Notes: generated from the sequence alone by a model not told the origin. A stretch of DNA of 64,000 bases from Acetobacter cibinongensis (GCF_000963925.1 NZ_BAMV01000005.1:62001-126000); one strand, 5' to 3'; counted from the first letter of the stretch, positions 9,215 to 18,538 are shown. Program-made: numbers and translations.

Positions 9215-10801
9215 ATGTCCGCATCATTTCTATCAAAAAAGACGACATCTACCAGACCACCTCACTCCTTGCCGGGTTGTGCCGCTTTAAGTCTTTCGGC
9301 TTTTCTGTGCCTGTCCGTTGCGCCACTTTGCGCCACTGCGGAGACAACCGCAGCCAAACCTGTGGCTGCACAGACAGACGCCACCAAAACCGCAGCCCCT
9401 ACATTTGAAGGCGCGGCAGCCCTTTTGCCGCCAGACTCTCTTACGCATCACACAGAAACCTTCGCGGGGCATAAAATTGCGTACACAGCCCACGCCGGTA
9501 CGCTTGTGCTGCGTGATAACGCTGGCAAGCCGACAGCCCGTGTTTTTTATGTTGCTTACACACAAGACGGTGCAGATCCTGCAAAACGCCCTATCTCGTT
9601 CTTCTTTAATGGTGGGCCGGGTGCTGCCACAGCTTACCTGCATCTGGGTGCTGCTGGCCCAACCGTTCTGTCTTTCCCGACCGGTAACCCGACAGATGGC
9701 GCCAACGCCAAATTGGCCCCCAACCCTGATAGCTGGCTCCCGCAGACGGACATGGTGTTTCTGGATGCACCCGGCACAGGATGGTCCATTCCGGTTGACG
9801 AAAAAACAGCGGATAAAACTTTTTACGGCGTAAAGCAGGATGCCAGCGCGTTTGCCAAGGCTATTCAGCTCTGGGCCAACACTAACAAGCGCCTTGCCTC
9901 CCCACGGTATCTGGTTGGCGAAAGCTACGGCGGCATTCGCTCCATAGAAGTAGCCGATGCCCTGGCACAACAGCAGAACCTGATGGTCAACGGCATTGTC
10001 ATGATTTCCCCAGCCCTTGATATGCTGTTGCTGGATACCGCCAACAGCCCGCTGGCGTCTGCGCTTCTGCTGCCTTCTTTTGAGGCCTCGCGTCTGGCGC
10101 TCCAGCACAAGCTTTCCCCGGACACTGCGGCACATCAGTTGGACGAAGCCTACCACTATGCCCTGGGGCCATATCTCTCCACACTGGCCAACACGCCCCT
10201 CACCGGCGAAGACGCCAAGGCATTTTATACCGATGTTGCCACTCATAGCGGCCTGCCGCTGGACGTTATTACCAAAGAACGCGGTGCGCCTCAGCCTTTC
10301 GCCCATGACGTCCGCAGCCGCGATGGCCGGTTATACACCCTGTATGATGGCACCCTCTCCATTGCTGACCCCTTCCCTGAAGGGGTAGATAATGGCGACA
10401 GCCCCGACCCCACTCTTTCAGGGTTTGGGCGCGCCTATGGCAGTGCATTTGAGCATTATGCTGCCGACAGCTTAAACTTTCACACTGACCTGTCTTACAA
10501 CTTGCTCAGCATGAAGGTGAATGCCGCGTGGGACTTCAAAGGCAATGGTGAGCCAGTTGCCCGCCAGATACCGGTTTTGCGCCGCCTGCTGGCCCTTAAC
10601 CCAACCCTGCGGATTTTTATTGCCAATGGGTATTATGATCTGGCGTGCCCCTTTGCCAGCTCACGCTGGGTTGCCGAGCATATTCCTGTAGGCCGTAACC
10701 GTATTGGGCTGCACCTCTACCCAGGTGGGCACATGCTTTATACACGCACTGACAGCCGCGCCGCCCTTGCGCGCGATGTGCAGGCATTCCTCAGCCCCTG
10801 A
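9215..10801 (+). CDS. Secreted S10-family serine carboxypeptidase-like protein
   Basis: A 528-residue alpha/beta-hydrolase of the S10 carboxypeptidase group. A signal peptide is followed by the oxyanion-hole motif FFFNGGPGAA, the nucleophile elbow GESYGG (Ser237), and a C-terminal HLYPGGHMLY that supplies the catalytic His. The catalytic Asp should be the one in NGYYDLACP. The family removes C-terminal residues from peptides at acid pH, which would suit an acetic acid bacterium periplasm. It lies divergent from the repeat-protein gene and ends in a 12-bp hairpin. The family call is firm; the substrate is unknown. Confidence 0.9.
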   Translation: MSASFLSKKTTSTRPPHSLPGCAALSLSAFLCLSVAPLCATAETTAAKPVAAQTDATKTAAPTFEGAAALLPPDSLTHHTETFAGHKIAYTAHAGTLVLRDNAGKPTARVFYVAYTQDGADPAKRPISFFFNGGPGAATAYLHLGAAGPTVLSFPTGNPTDGANAKLAPNPDSWLPQTDMVFLDAPGTGWSIPVDEKTADKTFYGVKQDASAFAKAIQLWANTNKRLASPRYLVGESYGGIRSIEVADALAQQQNLMVNGIVMISPALDMLLLDTANSPLASALLLPSFEASRLALQHKLSPDTAAHQLDEAYHYALGPYLSTLANTPLTGEDAKAFYTDVATHSGLPLDVITKERGAPQPFAHDVRSRDGRLYTLYDGTLSIADPFPEGVDNGDSPDPTLSGFGRAYGSAFEHYAADSLNFHTDLSYNLLSMKVNAAWDFKGNGEPVARQIPVLRRLLALNPTLRIFIANGYYDLACPFASSRWVAEHIPVGRNRIGLHLYPGGHMLYTRTDSRAALARDVQAFLSP

Positions 10802-10811
10802 CCCCAAAAGC

Positions 10812-10845
10812 TGCGCCCCAAAACCGACACTCGTTTTGGGGCGCA
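10812..10845 (+). terminator. Terminator-like hairpin after the carboxypeptidase gene
   Basis: A perfect 12-bp stem TGCGCCCCAAAA/TTTTGGGGCGCA with a 10-nt loop, starting 10 nt after the stop. The T-rich part lies inside the stem rather than after it, so termination efficiency is uncertain. Confidence 0.7.
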
Positions 10846-10884
10846 ATGGCTGAAGTCACTCCATAAGTCAGAAAAGCGCCCTTT

Positions 10885-11406
10885 ATGGACACTCTCGCTC
10901 AACTCCCGACACAGGAGACACAACGCCTGCATTTGGCGCCTCTGAATGAAGGCCATGCAGAGCCACTCCAAAAACTCACAAATCATAAAGAGATTACGGA
11001 GATTGTGCATTTTCTTCCGACCCCGTTTACTCTGAAAGATGCGGAAACACTGCTTGCGGGCAAAGGGGATGGAAAAGACCGCCTTGTAGGCGTCTGGCTT
11101 AAAAACCAGCCAGATATGGTGGCCGTGATTGGCACGCATCTTCTGGAGCCTCAGGACATTGAAGTTGGATATTGGGTACACCCTGAGCATCACCGCAAAG
11201 GCATTGCGATGGAAGCCGTCTCAGCAGTGATTGCCATGCTTCAAACGCATTTCCCAAAAAGACAGATTATTGCTGAATGCCGACCAGAGAATAAGCCTTC
11301 TTGGCTCTTGCTCGAAAAACTGGGCTTTCGTGACACCTTGCAGGCAGGTCACAGGCCCGGGCGCAGCAAACTAGCGCTGCACCCCACCGCCAGTACCACG
11401 GCATAA
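10885..11406 (+). CDS. GNAT-family N-acetyltransferase (RimJ/RimL type)
   Basis: A 173-residue protein with the GNAT fold. The N-terminal beta-strand TQRLHLAPLNEGHAEPL is typical of the RimJ/RimL branch. DIEVGYWVHPEHHRKGIAMEA carries the acetyl-CoA pyrophosphate-binding loop (HHRKGIA), and NKPSWLLLEKLGF is the C-terminal motif. The acceptor cannot be deduced and could be a protein N-terminus, antibiotic or small amine. It is a single gene bounded by two terminator hairpins. Confidence 0.85.
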   Translation: MDTLAQLPTQETQRLHLAPLNEGHAEPLQKLTNHKEITEIVHFLPTPFTLKDAETLLAGKGDGKDRLVGVWLKNQPDMVAVIGTHLLEPQDIEVGYWVHPEHHRKGIAMEAVSAVIAMLQTHFPKRQIIAECRPENKPSWLLLEKLGFRDTLQAGHRPGRSKLALHPTASTTA

Positions 11407-11411
11407 AAAAA

Positions 11412-11437
11412 GGCGGGAGAGGAAACCCTCTCCCGCC
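11412..11437. terminator. Bidirectional terminator between the acetyltransferase gene and rpsI
   Basis: The stem GGCGGGAGAGG/CCTCTCCCGCC has a 4-nt loop. It is flanked by a seven-A run on the left and CTTTCT on the right. It lies between converging genes and can stop transcription from both, most clearly on the minus strand after rpsI. Confidence 0.88.
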
Positions 11438-11472
11438 CTTTCTGGACGAAGCAAAAGCTGCGTTCTGACAGA

Positions 11473-11958
11473 TCAGCGCTTGCTGAACTGGAAGGAACGA
11501 CGGGCTTTGGCGCGACCGTATTTCTTACGTTCAACCTTACGGGAGTCACGTGTCAGGAAGCCTGCGGCTTTCAGAATGCTGCGCAGTGCTGGTTCGTAGT
11601 TGGTCAGCGCGCGGCTGATACCGTGACGAACTGCACCAGCCTGACCGGACAGACCACCACCGGTGACCGTGCACACAACGTCAAACTGGTTGTAGCGGTC
11701 AGCAACCAGGAAAGGCTGGGTCAGCAGCATACGCAGAACCGGACGGGCAAAGTAGGTGCCAACCGGACGGCCGTTTACTGTGATGTCGCCTTTACCAGGC
11801 TTGATCCATACGCGAGCAACGGCGTCTTTACGACGACCCGTAGCGTAGGAGCGGCCCTGCGCATCGCGCTTTACTTCATAGACAGGGGCTTCAGGAGCTG
11901 TAGCAACAACATCCTTCAGATCAGCCAGCGTGCCTGTACGTTCCTGAGTTTCAGACAT
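11473..11958 (-). CDS. rpsI: 30S ribosomal protein S9
   Basis: A 161-residue protein with an Acetobacteraceae-type N-terminal extension of about 30 residues, then the S9 core ([47 protein letters not shown]). The basic C-terminal tail ends in the conserved FSKR, which reaches into the P site. It lies 5 nt after rplM and is cotranscribed with it. Confidence 0.98.
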   Translation of the reverse strand: MSETQERTGTLADLKDVVATAPEAPVYEVKRDAQGRSYATGRRKDAVARVWIKPGKGDITVNGRPVGTYFARPVLRMLLTQPFLVADRYNQFDVVCTVTGGGLSGQAGAVRHGISRALTNYEPALRSILKAAGFLTRDSRKVERKKYGRAKARRSFQFSKR

Positions 11959-11963
11959 GATGC

Positions 11964-12440
11964 TCAGCCTTTCTGCGCGTTAACGACGTTTTTGCGGTTC
12001 AGAGCCGCAACGTCCAGAGTCTGCGGCTTCTGACCGTCATGCGGGTGCTCTGCACCAGCATAAACATGCAGGTTGCGCATCTGCTGGCGCTGCAGCGGAC
12101 CACGGGTGATCATGCGCTCAACAGCTTTTACAACAACGTGGTCAGGGTTCTTGCCACCCAGACGCTGTGCAATGGTGCGAGTCTTGATACCGCCGGGGTA
12201 ACCCGTGTGGTAGTGGAACAGCTTCTGACCAGCTTTGTTGCCCGTCAGTGCCACTTTCTCAGCGTTGATGACAACCACGTGGTCGCCACAGTCAACGTGT
12301 GGGGTGAACTGGGGTTTGTGCTTGCCGCGCAGGCGGTTAGCGATGATGACGGCGAGACGACCAAGAGCGAGACCTTCGGCATCGATCAGGATCCAGTTCT
12401 TCGTCACCTCCGCAGGTTTCAGCGAGAGGGTGGTCTTCAT
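11964..12440 (-). CDS. rplM: 50S ribosomal protein L13
   Basis: A 158-residue L13, an early-assembly 50S protein. Recognisable segments are [41 protein letters not shown] and [12 protein letters not shown] start at the ATG at 12440 ([12 protein letters not shown]). The frame stays open 24 codons further, but that extension is unlike L13. No good ribosome-binding site precedes the ATG, and a 9-bp stem lies 32 nt upstream, so translation may be controlled in the leader. Confidence 0.96.
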   Translation of the reverse strand: MKTTLSLKPAEVTKNWILIDAEGLALGRLAVIIANRLRGKHKPQFTPHVDCGDHVVVINAEKVALTGNKAGQKLFHYHTGYPGGIKTRTIAQRLGGKNPDHVVVKAVERMITRGPLQRQQMRNLHVYAGAEHPHDGQKPQTLDVAALNRKNVVNAQKG

Positions 12441-12472
12441 AGAGTATGATTCCGTTAAGACTGTAGGCTTGT

Positions 12473-12505
12473 AAAGATGGCGCGTTATGAGGGGTTGCCA
12501 TCTTT
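12473..12505 (-). promoter_or_regulatory. Stem-loop in the rplM-rpsI leader (candidate L13 autoregulatory site)
   Basis: On the minus strand AAAGATGGC pairs with GCCATCTTT across a 15-nt loop, ending 32 nt before the rplM start. L13 operons in several bacterial groups are controlled by L13 binding to a leader hairpin. The placement suits that, but no sequence match to a known L13 leader is claimed. Confidence 0.45.
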
Positions 12506-12556
12506 CAGTCAAGAGGAATTGGCGTTCATGGCCGATATTTCAACGGTTTTTCTTCA

Positions 12557-12570
12557 GGTAACATGTTACC
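12557..12570. promoter_or_regulatory. 14-bp perfect palindrome, candidate operator
   Basis: GGTAACATGTTACC is perfectly self-complementary. It lies in the divergent spacer between rplM (start 12440, minus) and the anchored protein gene (start 12660, plus). It looks like a dimeric repressor site, but the binding protein is unknown. Confidence 0.45.
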
Positions 12571-12659
12571 GTACCACCCCTTGCAGGCACCCCCCGCAGT
12601 GCATTAAAGGAGTCTGGAGTTGAAGAATTTCTCGTAAAAACAAGCAGGATTTCCGGCTG

Positions 12660-14009
12660 GTGAAGAAAAACGTTCTTATTACCGTAGGTGGCCTGGCCGC
12701 CCTTGCGTGCCTTGGGTGGTTTGGCGCCCGCCACGCAGAGCATGCCATGCTTGATAAGAGCATTGAAAGCTTCCGGCAGAGTCTGGGGTCCGATACCTCC
12801 CTCACCTACCAGAAAGCCTGGCCGGGGATGCTGGGGCGTAGCGTCAAGTTTGAGGGGCTTGTGCTCCGTCAGGGACCGGAAACCCTTACGGCGGATGAAG
12901 CCGAAATTTCCAAGCCCTCAACATCGGGCGATGACTCCCGCCGAATCGGCACCCTCTCTTTTCATAACTTTCAGCTGGCAGACCCTGCTGGCAGCCTGAG
13001 GTTAGACAGCCTGCTGATGGAGGGGGTAACCCTACCCGCCAAAGCAGATGACCAGCAGGGCATTCCCGCGCAGGGACTAGAGATCAAGCACGCAACGGCC
13101 AGCCAGCTACATGGCTTTATCAGCAGTTTGCAGTCTGATATTTCCGCAACCTCTGTGTCTGTTGAAGATTACGGTGGCAACAGCCCCTCCAAACTTGATG
13201 CACAGGCTGTGGCACTTTCCACTGATGTCGCGCCCCAACGCCATATAAAAGCGGCTTCTATTCTCATTGATGGGCTAGACCTTGCAGGGCTGTATGCCAG
13301 CCTTTCCACCGGCACACCCTATACAGCCCGCAATGGCTCTCGGGATATCCGGGTTGATAAGCTGTCCGTTGATGGCACAACGCCCCTGATGCATGTGGCA
13401 ACCCTGCGCTCCCACGCCACCAGAACCGACGCGCAGGAAAAAGAAGTCTCCAGCCTTGATGGGCTGGAACTGTGGCCGGATGTTCCCAACCTCTCCATTC
13501 TGCCGTCTCTGGGGTATGACCACTTTCAGGGCAATCTGCTGCTCAGCGATACGCATGACTTCAAAGCCAACATCTTCCATGTGGATGATTTCCGGCTTGA
13601 TGGTAAGGACATGGGCCGTTTGAACCTTGAAGGGGACTTTGGCCAAACCGAAACAACGGCCCTGCTGAGCGCCAATGCTGCCGATATGCCGGTACGCAGC
13701 ATGACGATCACTTATAAGGATGGTGGCCTTGTGCCCCGCGCCCTGAAAGCCTCTGCTGATGCCCGTGGCATAAAGCCAGAGGAACTGGTAGCACAATTAC
13801 AGGCTCAGTTTGGTCCCCAAGGACCAACCCCCTCACCAGTTCTGGCATCTTTCAGTTCTTACTTGAGCCGAACCGGCAAAGGCCCGCTCACAATAACCGT
13901 CAAGCCGCAACAACCTGTGCCACTTCTGGCCATTATTGCCAGTGCCGGGATGGTGGCTACAAACCCACAGGTTGCCAGACAAATCGGGTTATCTGTTAAA
14001 GTGCCTTAA
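12660..14009 (+). CDS. Membrane-anchored periplasmic protein of unknown function
   Basis: A 449-residue protein beginning with a GTG, with AGGA about 11 nt upstream. Residues 5-20 form a signal anchor (VLITVGGLAALACLGW). The rest is soluble and looks mainly beta-stranded, with repeated LDSLLMEGV- and LDGLELW-like strand patterns. The overall look recalls DUF945/AsmA-like envelope proteins, but I cannot assign it to a family with confidence. It is transcribed alone, divergent from rplM, and ends at a hairpin. Confidence 0.7.
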   Translation: MKKNVLITVGGLAALACLGWFGARHAEHAMLDKSIESFRQSLGSDTSLTYQKAWPGMLGRSVKFEGLVLRQGPETLTADEAEISKPSTSGDDSRRIGTLSFHNFQLADPAGSLRLDSLLMEGVTLPAKADDQQGIPAQGLEIKHATASQLHGFISSLQSDISATSVSVEDYGGNSPSKLDAQAVALSTDVAPQRHIKAASILIDGLDLAGLYASLSTGTPYTARNGSRDIRVDKLSVDGTTPLMHVATLRSHATRTDAQEKEVSSLDGLELWPDVPNLSILPSLGYDHFQGNLLLSDTHDFKANIFHVDDFRLDGKDMGRLNLEGDFGQTETTALLSANAADMPVRSMTITYKDGGLVPRALKASADARGIKPEELVAQLQAQFGPQGPTPSPVLASFSSYLSRTGKGPLTITVKPQQPVPLLAIIASAGMVATNPQVARQIGLSVKVP

Positions 14010-14037
14010 CAGATCGCCCAGATCTTATACGTTTCAA

Positions 14038-14062
14038 AAAAGGGGCCATATTGGCCCCTTTT
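14038..14062. terminator. Bidirectional terminator
   Basis: A near-palindrome AAGGGGCCATATTGGCCCCTT flanked by A-run and T-run. It lies between the anchored protein gene (plus) and the retropepsin-like gene (minus) and probably stops both. Confidence 0.88.
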
Positions 14063-14069
14063 GCATGTC

Positions 14070-15134
14070 TTATTGTGTCTTACGCACAAGAGAAGGCGGA
14101 GGCTGCGGTACCTCCGCCCGTCTTTTTATTGGGTCTGCAGGAACCGACTGTTCAAACGTCATGTCCTTCTGTGGTGGTGTCACCAGACGTTGAAAGTAAA
14201 TTGCGCGGTCATGCCGAGAAACCCAGACCCGGTTGTGCCTCAGGAAGTCCGCCCCGAGCAAAGCTGTACCATCAGTCTTGATACGAGACACTTCCAGCAC
14301 AGGCTGGTCAAATGTTTCCGTCCCTATTTGCAGGCTACTAAACCGATGAACATGGCCTCTGACCTTATGCTCATCTATCCCTCCTGAAATAGACAGAGGA
14401 TTTGCTTCCAACTGCTCCTGCGTTACACCCGCCCGGTGCGCGTGCCGCTCTGTCACCACTGTTCTGAATGCGCCGCTATCCAGTAGTGCGTCTATGCTGC
14501 GTGTGTTGTTGAGCTTAATGTTCAGGCCAATACGGTTATGGTCTTCAGGCACCATGTCCACCTTGGCATTTGGTCCATCCCACAAAGGCGTAGGAGATGG
14601 GCAGTCCTTGACCTCATCGTAAAGGTTGATGGTCTGTTTTTGCAGATCAAAAACCACATCGTAAGAGCTTAGGAAGTCAGAGCCGAACAAGCCAACAACA
14701 GGCTCACCGTGAAAGGTGCCAATATCGCCGGGAGAATCGAGTACAAGAACATCGTGCGTGGTCCCTGTGCCCAGTCCGAGCGTATCAATCTTGTAGGGGA
14801 TTGCCGCGTAAGACCCGCCAACACCATGCATCCACAGGTCGCCGGGCAAAGCGGATAACCCGAGCGTTTTGACAGCCCTGCGGGACAGAGTAGAAAATTC
14901 GGCACCACTATCAACCAGCATGATAACACGCCGGCCATTAATGGTGACATGCACCAGTGGCGAACCATGGGTGTTCAGAACAGGCAGTGTTCCCAACGTC
15001 CCAACCCGACAGCCATGCTCCTCTGGTGCAGCACAGGCGGCCAGGCTGGCCAGCATGGCCCCCAGGAGTAACGTCTTGAGGTTAGGCATCCTTCCGCCCA
15101 AAACCGCGTGGCTTGAACGGAAAAACGCCCGCAC
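14070..15134 (-). CDS. Lipoprotein with two retropepsin-like aspartic protease motifs
   Basis: A 354-residue protein with a lipoprotein signal (hydrophobic LLLGAMLASLAAC, lipobox LAAC). Two copies of the retropepsin active-site pattern follow: LVDSGAEFS in the first half and LLDSGAFRT in the second, each preceded by a beta-hairpin and followed by the ALLGADFL/GLFGSDFL flap-to-core motif. A single chain with two DSG halves could form a pepsin-like intramolecular dimer. The GTG start at 15134 comes 2 nt after the phoU stop with AGGG upstream. An ATG at 15089 would give a shorter, more usual lipoprotein signal and is possible. It is the last gene of the pst operon. Confidence 0.8.
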   Translation of the reverse strand: MRAFFRSSHAVLGGRMPNLKTLLLGAMLASLAACAAPEEHGCRVGTLGTLPVLNTHGSPLVHVTINGRRVIMLVDSGAEFSTLSRRAVKTLGLSALPGDLWMHGVGGSYAAIPYKIDTLGLGTGTTHDVLVLDSPGDIGTFHGEPVVGLFGSDFLSSYDVVFDLQKQTINLYDEVKDCPSPTPLWDGPNAKVDMVPEDHNRIGLNIKLNNTRSIDALLDSGAFRTVVTERHAHRAGVTQEQLEANPLSISGGIDEHKVRGHVHRFSSLQIGTETFDQPVLEVSRIKTDGTALLGADFLRHNRVWVSRHDRAIYFQRLVTPPQKDMTFEQSVPADPIKRRAEVPQPPPSLVRKTQ

Positions 15135-15136
15135 GC

Positions 15137-15841
15137 TCAGTTTCCCTTACGGGCTGCACCACCGCGCGGACGCACGGCAGGCAACATTTCTCCGGTTACG
15201 GCGTAGTAGACGCGCTCCGCAATATTGGTTGCATGGTCACCAATACGTTCCAGATTTTTTGCCACGAAGAGCAGATGAATGCATGGCCCGATCTTGCGGG
15301 GGTCTTCCATCATGTAGGTGACAAGTTCACGGAACATGGCTGTGTACAGCTCGTCTACTGCTGTATCCGCGTTCCAGACTTCCATGGCGCGTTCGCTGTC
15401 GTTACAGGCCATGGCATCAATGGCTTTATGCAGGTTTTCCTGCACAAGACGCCCCATATTGCGCAGAGCGCTGAACGACATTGCTCCATCCAGAGGCTCA
15501 ACCTTCAGGGCACGACGCGCGATGGAGGAGGCGTAATCGCCAATACGCTCAAGGTCACCGGTGATTTTCAGCACGGCAACAATCAAACGCAGGTCAACGG
15601 CCATAGGGGCACGCAGCGCCAGAATACGGATTGCCAGACTTTCGGCATCCCGCTCCAGCGTATCAACCTCAACATCCAGTTCGGGCGGTTCCAGAGCCGC
15701 TTCTTCGTTCTGGTCCACCACAGCCGCGATCGCTTGTGCGGTCTGGCGCTCAACAAGGCCACCCATGCGGGCTACAATACCACGCAGGCGGTCGAGTTCC
15801 TGATCGTAACGGGTAACGGTATGTGCTGGTTCTGTACCCAT
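15137..15841 (-). CDS. phoU: Phosphate transport regulator PhoU
   Basis: A 234-residue all-helical protein with the duplicated three-helix PhoU fold. Each half carries the metal-binding signature, as in DLRLIVAVLKITGDLERIGDYA and in FVAKNLERIGDHATNIAE. PhoU links PstSCAB activity to the PhoR-PhoB two-component system and restrains phosphate uptake. It follows pstB by 17 nt. Confidence 0.96.
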   Translation of the reverse strand: MGTEPAHTVTRYDQELDRLRGIVARMGGLVERQTAQAIAAVVDQNEEAALEPPELDVEVDTLERDAESLAIRILALRAPMAVDLRLIVAVLKITGDLERIGDYASSIARRALKVEPLDGAMSFSALRNMGRLVQENLHKAIDAMACNDSERAMEVWNADTAVDELYTAMFRELVTYMMEDPRKIGPCIHLLFVAKNLERIGDHATNIAERVYYAVTGEMLPAVRPRGGAARKGN

Positions 15842-15858
15842 AACTCTGCCCTCCTTGC

Positions 15859-16680
15859 TCAGCCAAAGCGGCCGGTAATGTAATCCTGCGTACGGCTCTC
15901 ACGCGGTGTGGTGAACATGCGTGCCGTGCTATCCACTTCAACCAGTTCACCCAGATAGAAAAAGGCCACCTGGTCCGCACAACGGGCGGCCTGCTGCATG
16001 TTGTGGGTTACAATGGCAATGGTGAACTCGGTTTTGAGTTCATCAAGCAGTTCTTCAATACGGGCTGTGGAAACCGGGTCCAGCGCACTGGTGGGCTCAT
16101 CCAGCAGGATGACTTCCGGGCGCGTGGCAATGGTCCGGGCAATACACAAACGCTGCTGCTGACCGCCTGACAAAGCTGTTGCGCTGGCTTGCAAGCGATC
16201 TTTCACCTCTGGCCACAGGGCAACACGGCGCAAGGCATCTTCCACCCGGCCATCCATCTCGGACCGGCCAACGCGTTCATGCAGGCGGATACCGAAGGCA
16301 ATGTTGTCGTAAATGGACATGGGAAAGGGCGTTGGCTTCTGGAACACCATGCCAATGCGGGAGCGCAACTGGTTGAGGTCCACTCCGGGAGCCAGAATGT
16401 TCTGCCCATCATACAGAACCTCACCCGTTGCTTTCTGGCCGGGGTAGAGGTCATACATTCTGTTGAGAACACGCAGCAGGGTGGACTTCCCGCAGCCGGA
16501 AGGCCCGATCATGCCGGTTACGCTGCGCTCTGGGAAATCAAGCGAAATACCGTGTAACGCACGGGACTTGCCGTAGTAGAAATCCAGATTGCGCACCTGA
16601 ATGGCCAACGGCGTGGCCTGTGCTGTATTGGTGTCCAAAGGTTCAGCCTGCATGGTGCTATTCATGGCTTGTCCGTTCAT
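15859..16680 (-). CDS. pstB: Phosphate ABC transporter ATP-binding protein PstB
   Basis: A 273-residue ABC ATPase. It has Walker [10 protein letters not shown], the PstB-typical [14 protein letters not shown] stretch, signature LSGGQQQR, Walker [14 protein letters not shown] and a switch His in [12 protein letters not shown]. It powers high-affinity phosphate import with PstA and PstC. The ATG overlaps the pstA stop (ATGA), so the two are translation-coupled. Confidence 0.97.
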   Translation of the reverse strand: MNGQAMNSTMQAEPLDTNTAQATPLAIQVRNLDFYYGKSRALHGISLDFPERSVTGMIGPSGCGKSTLLRVLNRMYDLYPGQKATGEVLYDGQNILAPGVDLNQLRSRIGMVFQKPTPFPMSIYDNIAFGIRLHERVGRSEMDGRVEDALRRVALWPEVKDRLQASATALSGGQQQRLCIARTIATRPEVILLDEPTSALDPVSTARIEELLDELKTEFTIAIVTHNMQQAARCADQVAFFYLGELVEVDSTARMFTTPRESRTQDYITGRFG

Positions 16681-17555
16681 GTCCGTCCTGCGCGGATGCC
16701 CACCCGCACCACAATATTAATAATCAACACACCCAGCGTCACCAGCAGCGCGCCGGTCCAGGCCTGCTGCATCCAGTCCTGATAAGCGGACCCTGCGTAC
16801 TGGTAAATTGCCACTGGCAAGCTGGCCATGGGGCGCCGCATGTCAAGCGACCATTCGGAGTTACCAAGTGACGTAAACAGCAGGGGTGCCGTCTCACCCG
16901 CCACACGTGCAATGGCCAGCAGAACGCCGGTCAGAATACCGCCGCGGGCCGCTCTGACACAGATAAAAAGAATAACCCGCCATTTTGGCGCGCCCAGCGC
17001 AATCCCTGCTTCACGCATGGCAACAGGCACCAGACGCAGCATGTCTTCAGTGGTCCGCACCATGATGGGCATGGCCAGAATGGCCAGAGCGACAGCCCCC
17101 GCAAAACCGGAAAAATGGCCCAGCGGGGCAACCAGCACCATGTAAATAAACAGGCCGATCAAGATGGAAGGCGCTGAAAGCAGCATGTCCGATACAAAGC
17201 GCACGGCCCGTGCAAGACGGCTAGTGCTGCCATATTCGGCCAGATAAATGCCCGTCATCAACCCGGCAGGCGCACCAAGTAAAATGGCAAGCCCGGTTTG
17301 CAGCAGGCTCCCCACAATAGCATTGGCGAGACCGCCACCCTGCCCCGGAGCGCCCATGGAGCGCGTAAACAGTGCCGCTGTCAGCCCCGGCAGACCATTT
17401 TTGAGCAGGGTCCAGAGAATGGAGCCGAGCACGAACACCACAAGAAACGTGGCACACCAGCTCAACACCGTTGCAAACCGGTCCATCATTTTACGTTGGG
17501 CCGCAAGGGACCGTGAACGGGAAGACGGGGTGCGTGTGGCGGTCTGGCTGTTCAT
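16677..17555 (-). CDS. pstA: Phosphate ABC transporter permease PstA
   Basis: A 292-residue inner-membrane permease. About six transmembrane helices follow a basic, Ser/Thr-rich head. The EAA-type loop ([18 protein letters not shown]) that contacts PstB is present. I chose the ATG at 17555, whose A is the last base of the pstC stop. The frame is open a further 18 codons inside pstC, but the overlap start is standard for this operon. Confidence 0.95.
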   Translation of the reverse strand: MNSQTATRTPSSRSRSLAAQRKMMDRFATVLSWCATFLVVFVLGSILWTLLKNGLPGLTAALFTRSMGAPGQGGGLANAIVGSLLQTGLAILLGAPAGLMTGIYLAEYGSTSRLARAVRFVSDMLLSAPSILIGLFIYMVLVAPLGHFSGFAGAVALAILAMPIMVRTTEDMLRLVPVAMREAGIALGAPKWRVILFICVRAARGGILTGVLLAIARVAGETAPLLFTSLGNSEWSLDMRRPMASLPVAIYQYAGSAYQDWMQQAWTGALLVTLGVLIINIVVRVGIRAGRT

Positions 17556-18538
17556 CAGCGTTTTCCTGCCTGTGATTCGCTCCGTACCAGTAGAACGCGG
17601 GAGCACCAAAGGGTGATAAACGAAATAGCCATAAGAATGGCCCCAAGAGCCATGAGAGAGGCCAGCTTCAGGCTCCCGGCAGGGCTTTCAGGAAACTCAA
17701 GCGCAATAAGGGACGCAATAGTGTTGGATGGGGCAAACAGCGACCAGCCAATGTGGTTGCTGTCACCAATAACAAAGGTAACCGCCATGGTCTCACCCAT
17801 TGCACGGCCCATACCCAGCACAATGCCGCCTACAACCCCGTGGCGTGACCAGGGCAGCACGACCTGACGCATCACTTCCCAGCGGGTAGCGCCAAGACCG
17901 TAGGCGCTCTCACGCAATACGGTGGGCATGGACACGAACACATCCCGCATGACGGCGGTGATGGACGGCATGATCATGATAGCCAGAATCAGACCGGCGG
18001 TCAGAAGCCCTGTGCCGAATGGTGCGCCAGAAACCAGAGCAGAAAGCCCCGGCACATGCCCGAACAGGTGGCGCGCCGTTGGCTGCACATAATGCGCCAT
18101 TGGCGGAACCAGCACAAAAAAGCCCCACATCCCGAAGATGATAGACGGCACGGCGGCCAGAAGCTGCACAGCCATACCAATGACCGATGAGAGCGCTGGC
18201 GGCGCAAGAGCCGTAAGCCAGAAAGCCGTACCAAAAGAAAGCGGAATGGCGATGATCAGGCCAATGGCGCTACTGGCCAGCGTCCCGAAGACGGGAGCGG
18301 CCGCGCCAAAATGCTGGCTAACCGGGTTCCAAGCAGCCGAGAACAGAAAACCGGGACCAAACGCCTTGAAAGCAGGAATGCCCCCTACCGCCATGACCGT
18401 GATGATTGCACCAAGCACCAGCAAGACGCCAATGCCTGTGGTGAGAACCAACCCCTTGAACAAGGGGTCTCCCGTCATGGTGCTCTGGTGACGCTGCTTG
18501 ACCATTGTCTGGGCAGGCTGCTGTGAGGTTCCGTCCAT
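17555..18538 (-). CDS. pstC: Phosphate ABC transporter permease PstC
   Basis: A 327-residue permease partner of PstA. A soluble head of about 30 residues is followed by six or so transmembrane segments and the EAA loop (LRESAYGLGATRWEVMRQV). The ATG at 18538 has GGAGA 4 nt upstream; a TTG eight codons earlier lacks a better site. It is the first gene of the operon. The periplasmic binding protein pstS, often located just before pstC, is not here; the next gene upstream is the divergent ilvD. Confidence 0.95.
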   Translation of the reverse strand: MDGTSQQPAQTMVKQRHQSTMTGDPLFKGLVLTTGIGVLLVLGAIITVMAVGGIPAFKAFGPGFLFSAAWNPVSQHFGAAAPVFGTLASSAIGLIIAIPLSFGTAFWLTALAPPALSSVIGMAVQLLAAVPSIIFGMWGFFVLVPPMAHYVQPTARHLFGHVPGLSALVSGAPFGTGLLTAGLILAIMIMPSITAVMRDVFVSMPTVLRESAYGLGATRWEVMRQVVLPWSRHGVVGGIVLGMGRAMGETMAVTFVIGDSNHIGWSLFAPSNTIASLIALEFPESPAGSLKLASLMALGAILMAISFITLWCSRVLLVRSESQAGKR

